The notes under the pieces were generated by a model, which saw only the letters and a list, made by a program, of their open reading frames with translations, had not been told where the DNA came from and made no database searches. Both the position numbers and the translations under genes were made by a program. This document shows positions 7,787-16,354 of a stretch of 64,000 bases of DNA, piece by piece. How positions within the stretch are numbered: the first letter of the stretch is position 1; every line of letters starts with the position of its first letter. Source of the stretch: Clostridium lacusfryxellense (GTDB taxonomy: Bacteria; Bacillota; Clostridia; Clostridiales; Clostridiaceae); contig NZ_JAHLEB010000002.1 in NCBI RefSeq assembly GCF_018861735.1, positions 62,001-126,000 of the forward strand, read 5' to 3'.

Positions 7787-9865
7787 ATGAACAATTTTAC
7801 AAGTATACCTAATAGATTAATAAATGAAAAATCTCCTTATCTACTTCAACATTCACAGAATCCCGTTGACTGGTTTGCATGGGGAGAAGAAGCATTTACA
7901 AAGGCTAAGGCTGAAAACAAGCCTGTCTTTTTATCTATTGGGTACTCGTAATGGTTCACGCAGTGGACTTGTCATTGGTGTCACGTAATGGAGAAGGAAT
8001 CTTTTGAAGATGAAGAGGTAGCGGCTATTTTGAATAAATATTTTATAGCGATAAAGGTAGATAGGGAAGAACGCCCTGATATAGACAGTATTTATATGAC
8101 GGTGTGTCAAGCATTAACAGGAAGTGGTGGATGGCCCTTAACTATTTTTATGAGTCCAGATAAAAAACCATTTTATGCAGGTACATATTTCCATAAGGAA
8201 AGTAGACGAGGTATGCCAGGAATAAAGGATGTTCTCAGTTCACTAGCTCAGCAGTGGACTGAAGAAAGAGAGAGTATTTTAATATCTAGTGAAAAAATTG
8301 TAGCACATATAAAAAGCATGGATAGCAAGGTTAATTTAGTTGAACTAGGAGAAGAATTGGGTGAAGATGAAATACATAATGCATTTCACAGCTTTAAGAG
8401 TGTATTTGATGAAAATTATGGTGGATTCGGAAGATCACCAAAGTTTCCCGCACCTCATAATTTGCAATTTTTATTAAGATACTGGAAAAATTATAATGAA
8501 CCGGCCGCCTTAGAAATTGTGGAAAAAACTTTAGAAGCCATGTACGAAGGTGGTATTTTTGACCATATTGGATTTGGATTCTCAAGGTATTCAACAGATC
8601 AAAAATGGTTAGTTCCACACTTTGAAAAAATGTTATATGATAATTCATTATTAGCATCTATATATATTGAGACTTTTGAAGCAACCGGTAAAATATTTTA
8701 TAAAGAAGTTGCACAAAATATATTCACTTACGTATTAAGGGATATGACTTCAAATGAGGGTGCATTTTACTCAGCGGAAGATGCAGATAGTGAAGGCATC
8801 GAGGGTGAATTTTATTTATTAACGATAAAGGATATTGCCTTAGTATTGGGTGAAAAAGAATGTAAAATATATTGTGAACATTATGATATTACAAGCAAAG
8901 GCAATTTTGAAGGGAGAAATATTCCAAATCTTATTGGCAAAAATAGTAGTTCTGTCATAAACAAAGATTTAGAGATTGATCTTGAGGAAATGAGACAAAA
9001 GGTGTTTGATTATAGAGAAAAAAGAATTCACCCCTATAAGGATGATAAGATATTAACCGCGTGGAATGGACTTATGATTGCAGCTTTAGCATATGGTGGA
9101 AGGGTTTTCAATAATAATAGTTATATAAATAAAGCTGAAAAGGCAATGGAGTTTATCCTAAACAATATGATTAATGATAAAGGAAGATTAATGGCCAGAT
9201 ACAGAGACGGTGAAGTAGCGCATTTAGGTTATTTAGATGACTATGCATTCACTATTCATGCTTTGATAGAACTCTATGAAGCTACATTTAAAGTCAATTA
9301 TTTAGTTAAAGCAATAGAGCTTAATGTAAATATGATTAACTTATTTAAAGATGAAAAGCAGGGTGGATTGTTTTTATATGGAATTGATGGTGAACAGCTT
9401 ATTATTAGGCCTAAAGATATATATGATGGTGCAATACCATCAGGCAATTCAGTAGCTACATTAAATATGCTAAGGCTTGCTAGGTTAAGTGCTAATAGTG
9501 AACTTGAGAAAGAGGCATATAGTCAATTTAAAGCTTTTGCACCAAAGGTCAAAACTATAGAAAGTGCTCATGCATATTTTATGAACGCTCTATTATATAG
9601 CAATGTACCGGGGAAGGACATTATTATTGTGGGCGACGAGTTAAGTAGTAATACTGAAGCGATGGTTAAAGAAATTAATAATAATTACCTCCCTTTTGCT
9701 ACAGTGGTAATAAATACTGGTGATGAAAGGTTGAATTCTATTAATCCTGAGTTAAAAGAACATAAGGAATTAAAAGGATTGGCTACTGCTTATGTTTGCG
9801 AGAATTTCACTTGCAGAGAACCCATAACTGATTTACAAAAGTTTTCCGATTATATCAAAGGTTAA
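7787..9865 (+). pseudogene. YyaL/SSP411-type thioredoxin-domain protein, in-frame stop
   Basis: The family joins an N-terminal thioredoxin-like domain (CxxC) to an alpha/alpha-barrel like that of N-acylglucosamine 2-epimerases. The start at 7787 has an ideal AGGAGGTGAT SD. The reading frame runs 54 codons to a TAA at 7949-7951, then continues in the same frame for 638 sense codons to 9865. The stop lies in what looks like an extra 18 bp (7949-7966), directly between IGYS and TCHWCHVMEKESFEDEEVA, which are normally joined. The first possible restart is ATG at 7988, past the CHWC motif, so a restarted protein would lack the redox site. The rest looks intact (GGWPLTIFMSPDKKPFYAGTYF, APHNLQFLLRYW, LYDNSLLA), so the lesion is recent or the sequence is wrong here. 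Confidence 0.75.
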
Positions 9866-9900
9866 TGTCACAACAAACATATTTAATAGTTTAATAAAAA

Positions 9901-9930
9901 TTGACAAGTATCTTGTAATAGTGATATAAT
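9901..9930 (+). promoter_or_regulatory. Promoter of the argS T-box leader
   Basis: TTGACA (9901-9906) and TATAAT (9925-9930) are perfect consensus boxes with an 18-bp spacer, just upstream of the T-box leader. Confidence 0.85.
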
Positions 9931-9944
9931 TTAGTGTATTATCG

Positions 9945-10255
9945 AGTATATGTATAATGATTAAATTCTGCGATAAGGACAGTACTTTCTTATTAATCTT
10001 AAAGCGAGCAAGGGTAGAGTGTAAGCCTTGTAGAGTATAGGAAGTTAAATGAGCAATTATTTAACAAAATTAATGTTATATTAATTTTAGGAAAAGAACC
10101 TTGGAGAAGCTACCTGAACTAGTTAAAAGTAATAACTTTTGATTCTCATAGGGCAAGCCGCTAACTAGCGTTAAAATATTGAGTGGACTTTATAGTCAAC
10201 TAGAGTGGTACCGCGGAAATATAACCCGTCTCTTTATTTAGAGATGGGTTTTTTG
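9945..10255 (+). promoter_or_regulatory. T-box riboswitch of argS
   Basis: A roughly 300-nt leader that senses uncharged tRNA, presumably tRNA-Arg, and controls termination ahead of argS. The hallmark T-box sequence (GAGTGGTACCGCGG) is at 10205-10218. A terminator (ACCCGTCTC with GAGATGGGT, then T6) follows at 10224-10254. The long 5' part (about 9965-10070) would form stem I. I could not place the specifier codon with confidence; AGA occurs in the expected region. Confidence 0.9.
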
Positions 10256-10339
10256 TTATATACAAAACAAAACACAAAATTATTGGGACATAACAATAAC
10301 AATCGTTATTTACCCCAAACGGAACTGGAGGGAATTTAT

Positions 10340-12064
10340 ATGGATTATAAAAAAGTAGTTGCACAGAGAATTAAACAATTGGTGGATTTAGACATAGAAA
10401 TTATAGAGGGTTTAATTGAGATACCACCAAAACCTGAAATGGGAGACTTTGCTTTTCCGTGTTTTCAACTATCAAAAACTATGAAAAAAGCACCAAATGC
10501 TATAGCTAATGATCTAAAAGAAAAAATTGATGGGGAAAAAAATTTAAATGGTGGGTTTGAAAAAATAGAGTGTTTTGGTCCTTACCTAAACTTTTTTCTA
10601 GACAAAGGAGTATTTATTAAAAATACTGTAGAAAAGATACTAGCAGAGGGAGAAAGTTATGGTTCATCGAAAATGGGTGAAGGTAAGAATATAGTAGTAG
10701 AATATTCATCACCTAATATAGCAAAACCATTTCATGTAGGACATTTGTTCACTACAGTTATAGGTAGCTCTCTATATAAGATACTTTCTTTTGAAGGGTA
10801 TAATTGTACTGGAATTAATCATTTAGGAGACTGGGGAACACAATTTGGTAAGCTTATATATGCTTATAAAAACTGGGTAGATGAGGAAGCATTAACAAAA
10901 GAACCTATTAAAGAATTATTAAGAATTTATGTTAAATTCCATGATGAGGCTGATATTGACCCAACACTTAATGAACAAGCAAAAATGTATTTTAAAAATT
11001 TAGAAGATGGATCTGCAGAAGAAGTTAGACTTTGGACTAAATTTAGAGATATAAGCCTAATTGAATTTAAAAAACTTTATGATACATTGAACGTTAAATT
11101 TGATTCTTATGCTGGCGAAAGTTTTTACTGTGATAAGATGGATGACGTAATTAAGGATATAGAGGATAAGGGATTACTAGTAGAAAGTAATGGTGCTAAG
11201 GTTGTGATGCTAGATGAGTATAATATGCCACCTTGCATAATTAAAAAATCAGACGGTGCTACAATTTATGCAACTCGTGATCTAGCAGCAGCAACTTATA
11301 GAAAGAAAACTTATGATTTTTATAAAAACATTTATGTAGTTGGAAAAGATCAATCACTTCATTTTAATCAGGTATTTACTACTTTAAAACTTATGGGTAA
11401 TAAGTGGGCAGATGATTGTAAACATGTGGCATTTGGAACAGTAAGATTTGCAGATAAGAAATTATCTACTAGAAAAGGTGACGTTATATTCCTAGATGAG
11501 TTATTAAATCAAGCAGTAGCTAAAACTCTTGAAATAATAAATCTTAAGAATCCAGACCTTGAGAATAAAGAGGATGTGGCTAAAAAAGTAGGAATAGGAG
11601 CTATTATATTTACTTATTTAAAAAATGGTAGAGAAAGAGATATTGTCTTCAACTGGGAAGAAATGCTTAGTTTTGATGGAGAAACAGGTCCATATGTCCA
11701 ATATACTTATGCTAGAGCAAAAAGCATATTAAGAAAAGTTGAAGAAAATAGTAATAAACCTGCAAATGATGTAGTACTTGATTATAATAAATTAAATTCT
11801 AAAGAAGAGTTTGAACTTGTAAAGCAATTAGAAGGTTTCCAAAATTCAATCTTGCACGCTATTGATAAATTAGAACCATCTATGGTTACAAGGTATGCTA
11901 TTGAAGTAGCTAAGGCATTTAATAAATTCTATAATCAACACAATATAGCTAATTTAGAAGATGAATCTAATAAGCAAGCTAAAATTAAAATGGTAGAAGC
12001 TACTTGCCAAGTAATCAAAAACGCTTTAAACCTTATAGGAATAGAAGTTGTAGACAGAATGTAG
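10340..12064 (+). CDS. argS: Arginyl-tRNA synthetase
   Basis: Charges tRNA-Arg with arginine in the cytoplasm. The 574-residue length fits the class I enzyme. The N-terminal additional domain is followed by [14 protein letters not shown], the HIGH-type motif. The KMSKS region is degenerate ([16 protein letters not shown]). The C-terminal helical anticodon-binding domain includes [14 protein letters not shown]. The start is ATG 10340 with GGAGGGAA upstream; the frame is open back into the leader, but that part lies within the T-box terminator. Expression is controlled by the T-box leader. Confidence 0.97.
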   Translation: MDYKKVVAQRIKQLVDLDIEIIEGLIEIPPKPEMGDFAFPCFQLSKTMKKAPNAIANDLKEKIDGEKNLNGGFEKIECFGPYLNFFLDKGVFIKNTVEKILAEGESYGSSKMGEGKNIVVEYSSPNIAKPFHVGHLFTTVIGSSLYKILSFEGYNCTGINHLGDWGTQFGKLIYAYKNWVDEEALTKEPIKELLRIYVKFHDEADIDPTLNEQAKMYFKNLEDGSAEEVRLWTKFRDISLIEFKKLYDTLNVKFDSYAGESFYCDKMDDVIKDIEDKGLLVESNGAKVVMLDEYNMPPCIIKKSDGATIYATRDLAAATYRKKTYDFYKNIYVVGKDQSLHFNQVFTTLKLMGNKWADDCKHVAFGTVRFADKKLSTRKGDVIFLDELLNQAVAKTLEIINLKNPDLENKEDVAKKVGIGAIIFTYLKNGRERDIVFNWEEMLSFDGETGPYVQYTYARAKSILRKVEENSNKPANDVVLDYNKLNSKEEFELVKQLEGFQNSILHAIDKLEPSMVTRYAIEVAKAFNKFYNQHNIANLEDESNKQAKIKMVEATCQVIKNALNLIGIEVVDRM

Positions 12065-12090
12065 AATATGCCCATTATTTACGTTGGGTT

Positions 12091-12124
12091 GCGTTATTGT
12101 AGAATTTGCAATAACGCTCTTTTT
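12091..12124 (+). terminator. Terminator of argS
   Basis: GCGTTATTG pairs with CAATAACGC, followed by TCTTTTT, 27 bp after the argS stop. Confidence 0.9.
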
Positions 12125-12174
12125 AATGTATTATTATATTATAGAAAAATTTAAAACTTGTTTAGGATTACTTA

Positions 12175-12243
12175 GCAAATAAAAATACATTTGCTAGGCA
12201 AATAAAAAAACATTTGCTAAGCAAATAAAAACACGTTTGTTGT
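12175..12243 (+). repeat. Three tandem 23-bp hairpin repeats
   Basis: Units at 12175-12197, 12198-12220 and 12221-12243. Each starts GCAAATAAAAA and (except the third, which is degenerate) ends ATTTGCTA, so each is itself a small hairpin. They lie 40 bp upstream of the exonuclease-like gene at 12283. Confidence 0.85.
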
Positions 12244-12282
12244 AATGTATGCTTTTCTTTTTTTTATAGATTAGGGGGAACT

Positions 12283-12990
12283 ATGTTTATCAAAGAATAT
12301 GAAATTAAGGTTGTTTTACCTAGTGAAATTTTTGTTAAATTTAAGATGGACACTATTATCTATCTAGATATCGAAGCTACAGGTTTTGATCTGGAATATG
12401 ATAAAATAGTATTGATTTCTTTAGGGTATTACATAAATAAAGATCAATTCAAAATTGTTCAATTTTTTGCGGAATCGCCAGACGAAGAAGAGAGTCTATT
12501 GAAAGAACTTAAGAAAGCTATGGGCAGATTTAAAAGATGGTGTTCTTATAATGGGACAGCTTTTGATGAACCTTTCATAATTAGAAAGATGTATAGATAT
12601 GATCTTGGATTTAGAATGCCTAGGGAACATTTGGATTTGTATAAGTTTATAAGACCCTTTCATAAAAAAATGGGGATTATGAGTTGCAGTTTAAAGAGTG
12701 TAGAGCAGTTTATCGGCATTAAGAGAAAAGATGAGATAAATGGAGCTATATGGGTTGAACTTTATCAAGAGTATCTAATAAACCATGATGAAAAATCAAA
12801 GGAAATTCTCATGCTTCATAATTATGAAGATGTAGTAAATTTGCCTAAAATTTTCAAAGTGATTAATACTATTCAAGATGACCTCGATCTTAAGAGGAAA
12901 GAAAAGTTGGCTAAAAAGCAAAAAACGCTTATGAAAAATAATATAAATACAAATGAACCTTTAAAAAGAGTTACCACTCAATTACTATAA
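12283..12990 (+). CDS. YprB-type RNase H-like exonuclease domain protein
   Basis: A 235-residue member of the RNase H-fold family found in YprB, related to DEDD 3'-5' exonucleases. The catalytic motifs are visible: DIEATG (Asp and Glu) at about residue 29, YNGTAFDEPFI at about 89, and HNYEDVVNL at about 182. That makes an active metal-dependent nuclease likely. It is shorter than full YprB, which carries extra repeats. A paralogue lies at 15564, beyond the feo operon. SD GGGGGA precedes the ATG. A bidirectional terminator follows. Confidence 0.8.
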   Translation: MFIKEYEIKVVLPSEIFVKFKMDTIIYLDIEATGFDLEYDKIVLISLGYYINKDQFKIVQFFAESPDEEESLLKELKKAMGRFKRWCSYNGTAFDEPFIIRKMYRYDLGFRMPREHLDLYKFIRPFHKKMGIMSCSLKSVEQFIGIKRKDEINGAIWVELYQEYLINHDEKSKEILMLHNYEDVVNLPKIFKVINTIQDDLDLKRKEKLAKKQKTLMKNNINTNEPLKRVTTQLL

Positions 12991-13040
12991 ATTTTATTAT
13001 AAATTTACTTTTATATGAATAAAGTAGTTGCTCATGAAAT

Positions 13041-13080
13041 AAAAAATAGGATAGTACATTTATGTACTATCCTATTTTTT
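13041..13080. terminator. Bidirectional terminator
   Basis: A perfect inverted repeat (AAAAAATAGGATAGTACA with its complement) with runs of A and T at the two ends. It serves the exonuclease gene on the plus strand and the feo operon on the minus strand. Confidence 0.92.
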
Positions 13081-13082
13081 AT

Positions 13083-13247
13083 TTAAATTTTATTATCCTT
13101 TTTAGTGGATGGTTTCATATCGCAATTGCTGCTGCAGCCCTTACAACCATTTCCGCAACCACAATCTCCACTTGCTTTCTTTTTTATATTAGAATACAAG
13201 ATATATCCAGCTGCAATAACAATCACGCCAACAATAATAAATTCCAC
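13083..13247 (-). CDS. FeoB-associated Cys-rich membrane protein
   Basis: A 54-residue peptide: one N-terminal membrane segment (FIIVGVIVIAAGYILY, residues 3-18), a basic stretch, then a Cys cluster (CGCGNGCKGCSSNC). This matches the small Cys-rich protein often encoded after feoB. The family is thought to help FeoB-mediated Fe(II) uptake, though its role is not proven. Start GTG at 13247 has GAGGTGAT six bases upstream. It is the last gene of the feoA-feoB operon, 56 bp after feoB. Confidence 0.85.
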   Translation of the reverse strand: MEFIIVGVIVIAAGYILYSNIKKKASGDCGCGNGCKGCSSNCDMKPSTKKDNKI

Positions 13248-13303
13248 GCTAGCATCACCTCTTTTATATTTTATAATATACGTATATATTTATTATTATT
13301 CAA

Positions 13304-15070
13304 TTATAACCCTATTATAATACTACCAACATTAAATATTATGAAAGAAACTACCCAAGCTAATATTAATTGATAAGCTACTGAGAAAATTGCCATTTTA
13401 TTTCCGTATTCTTTTTTCATAGTTGCAATTACTGATACACAAGGAGTGTAGAGTAATACGAAAACTAAGAAACTGTAAGCGGATAAGGTTGTAAAATAAT
13501 TAGGCAATGCATGTGTTAGATTGCCACCATATATAACACCCATGGTACCAACGACTACCTCTTTAGCCATAAGACCAGTTAAAAGTGATACCGAATTTTG
13601 CCATGATGCAAATCCGAGTGGAATAAATATTGGATTTATAAATCTACCAATACTAGCTAAAAAGCTAAAGTTTATATCAACCATACCTGTAGTGTTATAA
13701 TTTGATAAAAACCATACTATTACGGAAATAGAGAAAATTATAGTACCAGCTTTCTTTAAGAAACCTTTACCTTTTTCCCAAGTATGTATTAATAGGCTCT
13801 TTGGTTCTGGTAATTGATATTCAGGTAATTCTATAATAAAGGGTTCTTCATTCTTTTTAAACAAAGTGTTTTTAAATAATAAGCCTATTCCGAAGGCTAA
13901 ACAAATTCCCAATAGGTATAATGAAAATACCATGACGGTTTCTTTGCCTGGGAAAAATACTGATGCAAATAATGCATAAACTGGAAGTCTAGCATTACAA
14001 GACATAAGAGGGACTAAAAGTGCAGTTAATTTTCTGTCTTTATCACTCTCAAGAGTTCTTGCAGACATTATAGCTGGCACAGAACAACCGAAACCAACAA
14101 TCAATGGAATAAAGGCTTTACCTGATAACCCCATTTTCCTCATTAACTTATCCATTATAAAAGCAGCTCTTGCCATGTAACCACTGTCTTCTAAAAATGA
14201 AATTCCTAAAAATAATGCCAATATAACTGGTAAAAACACTATTACGGAACCTACTCCGCCTATGATACCATCAATTAGTAGAGATGAAAACCAAGCGCTG
14301 TTATTAGATAACATATTAGTTAAAAATGGTACAAAAATATCATTAAGCAAGCTATCTAGTAAATCGGCTAATGGTTGTCCAACCCAGTTGAAGGTAAACA
14401 TAAAAATTATAAATAAACTAGCGAAAAATAGTGGATAAGCAAGGAATCTATTAAGAATAATTCGATCAATTTTTTCTGTAACAGAAGTTTTATTAATTGA
14501 TTTTTTGTTAGTGCAAGATTTAAGCAAAACTTCAATATATGCATAAGTCTCTTTTTCATCTTTAAATTTTAGACTATTTGAGGATGTAGTAATATAACTT
14601 TCGTTAAGAAGACAATCTTTAACATCGGTTATCCCTTTACCCTTTGATGCTGTTATAGGTATTATTTTTACCCCTAGTTTTTCAGCTAAAAGGTCATAAT
14701 TAATGTCAATTCCCTTAGAAAGTGCTACATCAACCATGTTTAGTACTAAAATTATTGGTTTATTAAATTGTTTTAATTGAGTTGTAAGGTATAAATTTCT
14801 ATCAAGACTTGACGCATCGACAATATTTATAATTACATCTACATCACCTGTTTTTAAAAATTCTTTGGAAACTTTCTCTTCGTTAGAATAAGTATCCATG
14901 GCATAAATACCAGGCAAGTCCACAATTTTAATTTTACTTGCTATGAAACCTTCTTTTTTTTCTACTGTAACCCCAGCCCAATTTCCTACGTACTGGTTAG
15001 AACCTGTAAGTGCATTAAATAAAGTAGTTTTACCAACATTAGGATTACCTAATAAAGCGGCAGTAATCAT
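13304..15070 (-). CDS. feoB: Ferrous iron transporter FeoB
   Basis: A 588-residue inner-membrane Fe(II) transporter. The N-terminal G domain shows GNPNVGKTTLFN (G1, residues 7-18), VEKKEG, DLPG (G3) and NMVD (G4). The C-terminal membrane part holds the two gate regions, including FIPLIVGFGCSVPAIMSART and LLVPLMSCNARLPVYALF. It is at the short end of FeoB lengths. The gene follows feoA by 34 bp on the minus strand and precedes the Cys-rich peptide, so the three form one operon. Confidence 0.97.
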   Translation of the reverse strand: MITAALLGNPNVGKTTLFNALTGSNQYVGNWAGVTVEKKEGFIASKIKIVDLPGIYAMDTYSNEEKVSKEFLKTGDVDVIINIVDASSLDRNLYLTTQLKQFNKPIILVLNMVDVALSKGIDINYDLLAEKLGVKIIPITASKGKGITDVKDCLLNESYITTSSNSLKFKDEKETYAYIEVLLKSCTNKKSINKTSVTEKIDRIILNRFLAYPLFFASLFIIFMFTFNWVGQPLADLLDSLLNDIFVPFLTNMLSNNSAWFSSLLIDGIIGGVGSVIVFLPVILALFLGISFLEDSGYMARAAFIMDKLMRKMGLSGKAFIPLIVGFGCSVPAIMSARTLESDKDRKLTALLVPLMSCNARLPVYALFASVFFPGKETVMVFSLYLLGICLAFGIGLLFKNTLFKKNEEPFIIELPEYQLPEPKSLLIHTWEKGKGFLKKAGTIIFSISVIVWFLSNYNTTGMVDINFSFLASIGRFINPIFIPLGFASWQNSVSLLTGLMAKEVVVGTMGVIYGGNLTHALPNYFTTLSAYSFLVFVLLYTPCVSVIATMKKEYGNKMAIFSVAYQLILAWVVSFIIFNVGSIIIGL

Positions 15071-15104
15071 TCAAGTCCTCCTTATTATTTGTTCGATATT
15101 AAAG

Positions 15105-15329
15105 CTAAGCTTTTTTTATATAAATATTTTTAGCATCATTTTTTCTGATAGCTAAATTAAAACCACGTAAATTTATAATTATAGGATCGCCTAGGGGTGC
15201 AGTAGCGACTAATTTAACTTCAGTACCTTCGATGAAGCCTAATGCTAATAATCTTTTAGCAAATTTATCATCACCAGATATAGAATCGATGAATGCTTTA
15301 TCTCCTGGTTTTAAATCATAAACGCTCAT
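15105..15329 (-). CDS. feoA: FeoA family protein
   Basis: A 74-residue SH3-like protein that supports FeoB in Fe(II) uptake. Key parts: SVYDLKPGDKAFI, LLALGFIEGTEVKLV, APLGDPI and LRGFNLAIRKNDA. ATG 15329 is chosen because AAGGAG lies eight bases upstream; the in-frame GTG at 15338 overlaps that SD. It is the first gene of the feo operon. Confidence 0.95.
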   Translation of the reverse strand: MSVYDLKPGDKAFIDSISGDDKFAKRLLALGFIEGTEVKLVATAPLGDPIIINLRGFNLAIRKNDAKNIYIKKA

Positions 15330-15366
15330 AATAATCACTCCTTAATGAAAACTCTTCTCAAGTATA

Positions 15367-15395
15367 ATATTATCATGGTTATCAATTAGTGTCAA
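15367..15395 (-). promoter_or_regulatory. feo operon promoter with Fur-like palindrome
   Basis: On the minus strand, TTGACA (15395-15390) and TAATAT (15372-15367) are spaced by 17 bp. The spacer holds TTGATAACCATGATAAT, an imperfect palindrome resembling a Fur box, as expected for iron-repressed feo genes. The promoter is clear; the Fur site is inferred. Confidence 0.7.
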
Positions 15396-15563
15396 TGTTA
15401 AGCAAGGGAATATTTATAAAAAAAATCGAAATATAAAAATTAATAAAATGATTTTATAAAATAGCGAAAATGTGATAACATATAAGTGAAGCTGAGTTTT
15501 AAATTTGATATAGGAAAATTTAGGGTTTGATTTTTAGAAAACTTATTAGAAAAGAGTGATATT

Positions 15564-16241
15564 GTGATTACAAAATTTAGTAATGTTAAGGTGGGAAAAA
15601 TTTCAACGGAAGGCTCACTTATCATAGACGGAAATAAACAACTCTTTAAAGACGCTTTGTTTTTTGATTTAGAACATTACATTTATAAGAAACCCATATG
15701 TATTGGTGTTTTTGGATGTTGCTTTTATGATGAAATAACAAATGAGATTAAGGTTACTCAATATATGGCGGAGAATAAAAAAGATGCTATAGAAATATTA
15801 ACTTTATCTAAAAACTATTTTGAAGAAATGAAAATTAAATATAATAAAAAATATATCGTTACCTTTTCAGGAAACAATGATTTTACAGTTATAAACTATT
15901 TATTGAAAGCCCATAAAATAGATTTTTTATTAGAGGGATATTTCGGAGAAATAGATCTACAAAAATGTTATGAAAAAGCTGAAGGGAAATGTATTGGTCT
16001 TAAAACCTTAGAAAAAATATTTGAAATCGATCGCGAAAGTGAACTGATAAGTGGCTCTAATTTGGCCAAAACCTTCGGTAAAATAGTGAAAGATGATGAT
16101 TATATAAACAGAATGCCAGAAGAGAAAAAAGAAAAAATACTGCTATATAATCAACAGGATGTTGTTAGTTTATTTTATATGTATGTAGATTGGAATAATA
16201 GAATAGGTTTAAAAACAGAGGAAGACATAACACAGCAATAG
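15564..16241 (+). CDS. YprB-type RNase H-like domain protein (paralogue)
   Basis: A 225-residue protein of the same family as that at 12283. The motifs are FFDLEHY (about residue 34), VTFSGNNDFTVINYLL (about 94) and LLYNQQDVVSLFYMY (about 193), so Asp-Glu and the final Asp are kept. Sequence outside the motifs has diverged strongly. The start is GTG 15564 behind AAAAGAGTGAT. It diverges from feoA; no terminator is evident before ade. Confidence 0.75.
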   Translation: MITKFSNVKVGKISTEGSLIIDGNKQLFKDALFFDLEHYIYKKPICIGVFGCCFYDEITNEIKVTQYMAENKKDAIEILTLSKNYFEEMKIKYNKKYIVTFSGNNDFTVINYLLKAHKIDFLLEGYFGEIDLQKCYEKAEGKCIGLKTLEKIFEIDRESELISGSNLAKTFGKIVKDDDYINRMPEEKKEKILLYNQQDVVSLFYMYVDWNNRIGLKTEEDITQQ

Positions 16242-16354
16242 CTGTGTTTTTTATTTACTGAAAAATAATAATTAACCTATTAATTCGGAATACTAAGGGA
16301 TATTTCATAATAATTTAATAATAAGATATTCTTTAAAAATGAGGTGGGAAGTTT

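Noticed and set aside
7949-7951. Recoded stop (selenocysteine or pyrrolysine) in the YyaL-type gene
   Set aside because: The codon is TAA, which is not used for either residue, and it sits in an apparent 18-bp insertion absent from the family pattern.
10205-10339. N-terminal extension of argS
   Set aside because: The frame is open upstream, but this DNA is the T-box sequence and its terminator; the ATG at 10340 has a good SD and a normal N-terminus.
12175-12243. CRISPR array
   Set aside because: The three units are directly adjacent with no spacers and there are no cas genes.
13062-13373. Plus-strand ORFs over the feo 3' region
   Set aside because: They are antisense to the Cys-rich peptide and feoB, have no SD, and show low-complexity Asn/Ile/Thr-rich sequence.
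16260-16354. Purine riboswitch before adenine deaminase
   Set aside because: The short leader shows none of the conserved loop sequences or the three-stem layout.
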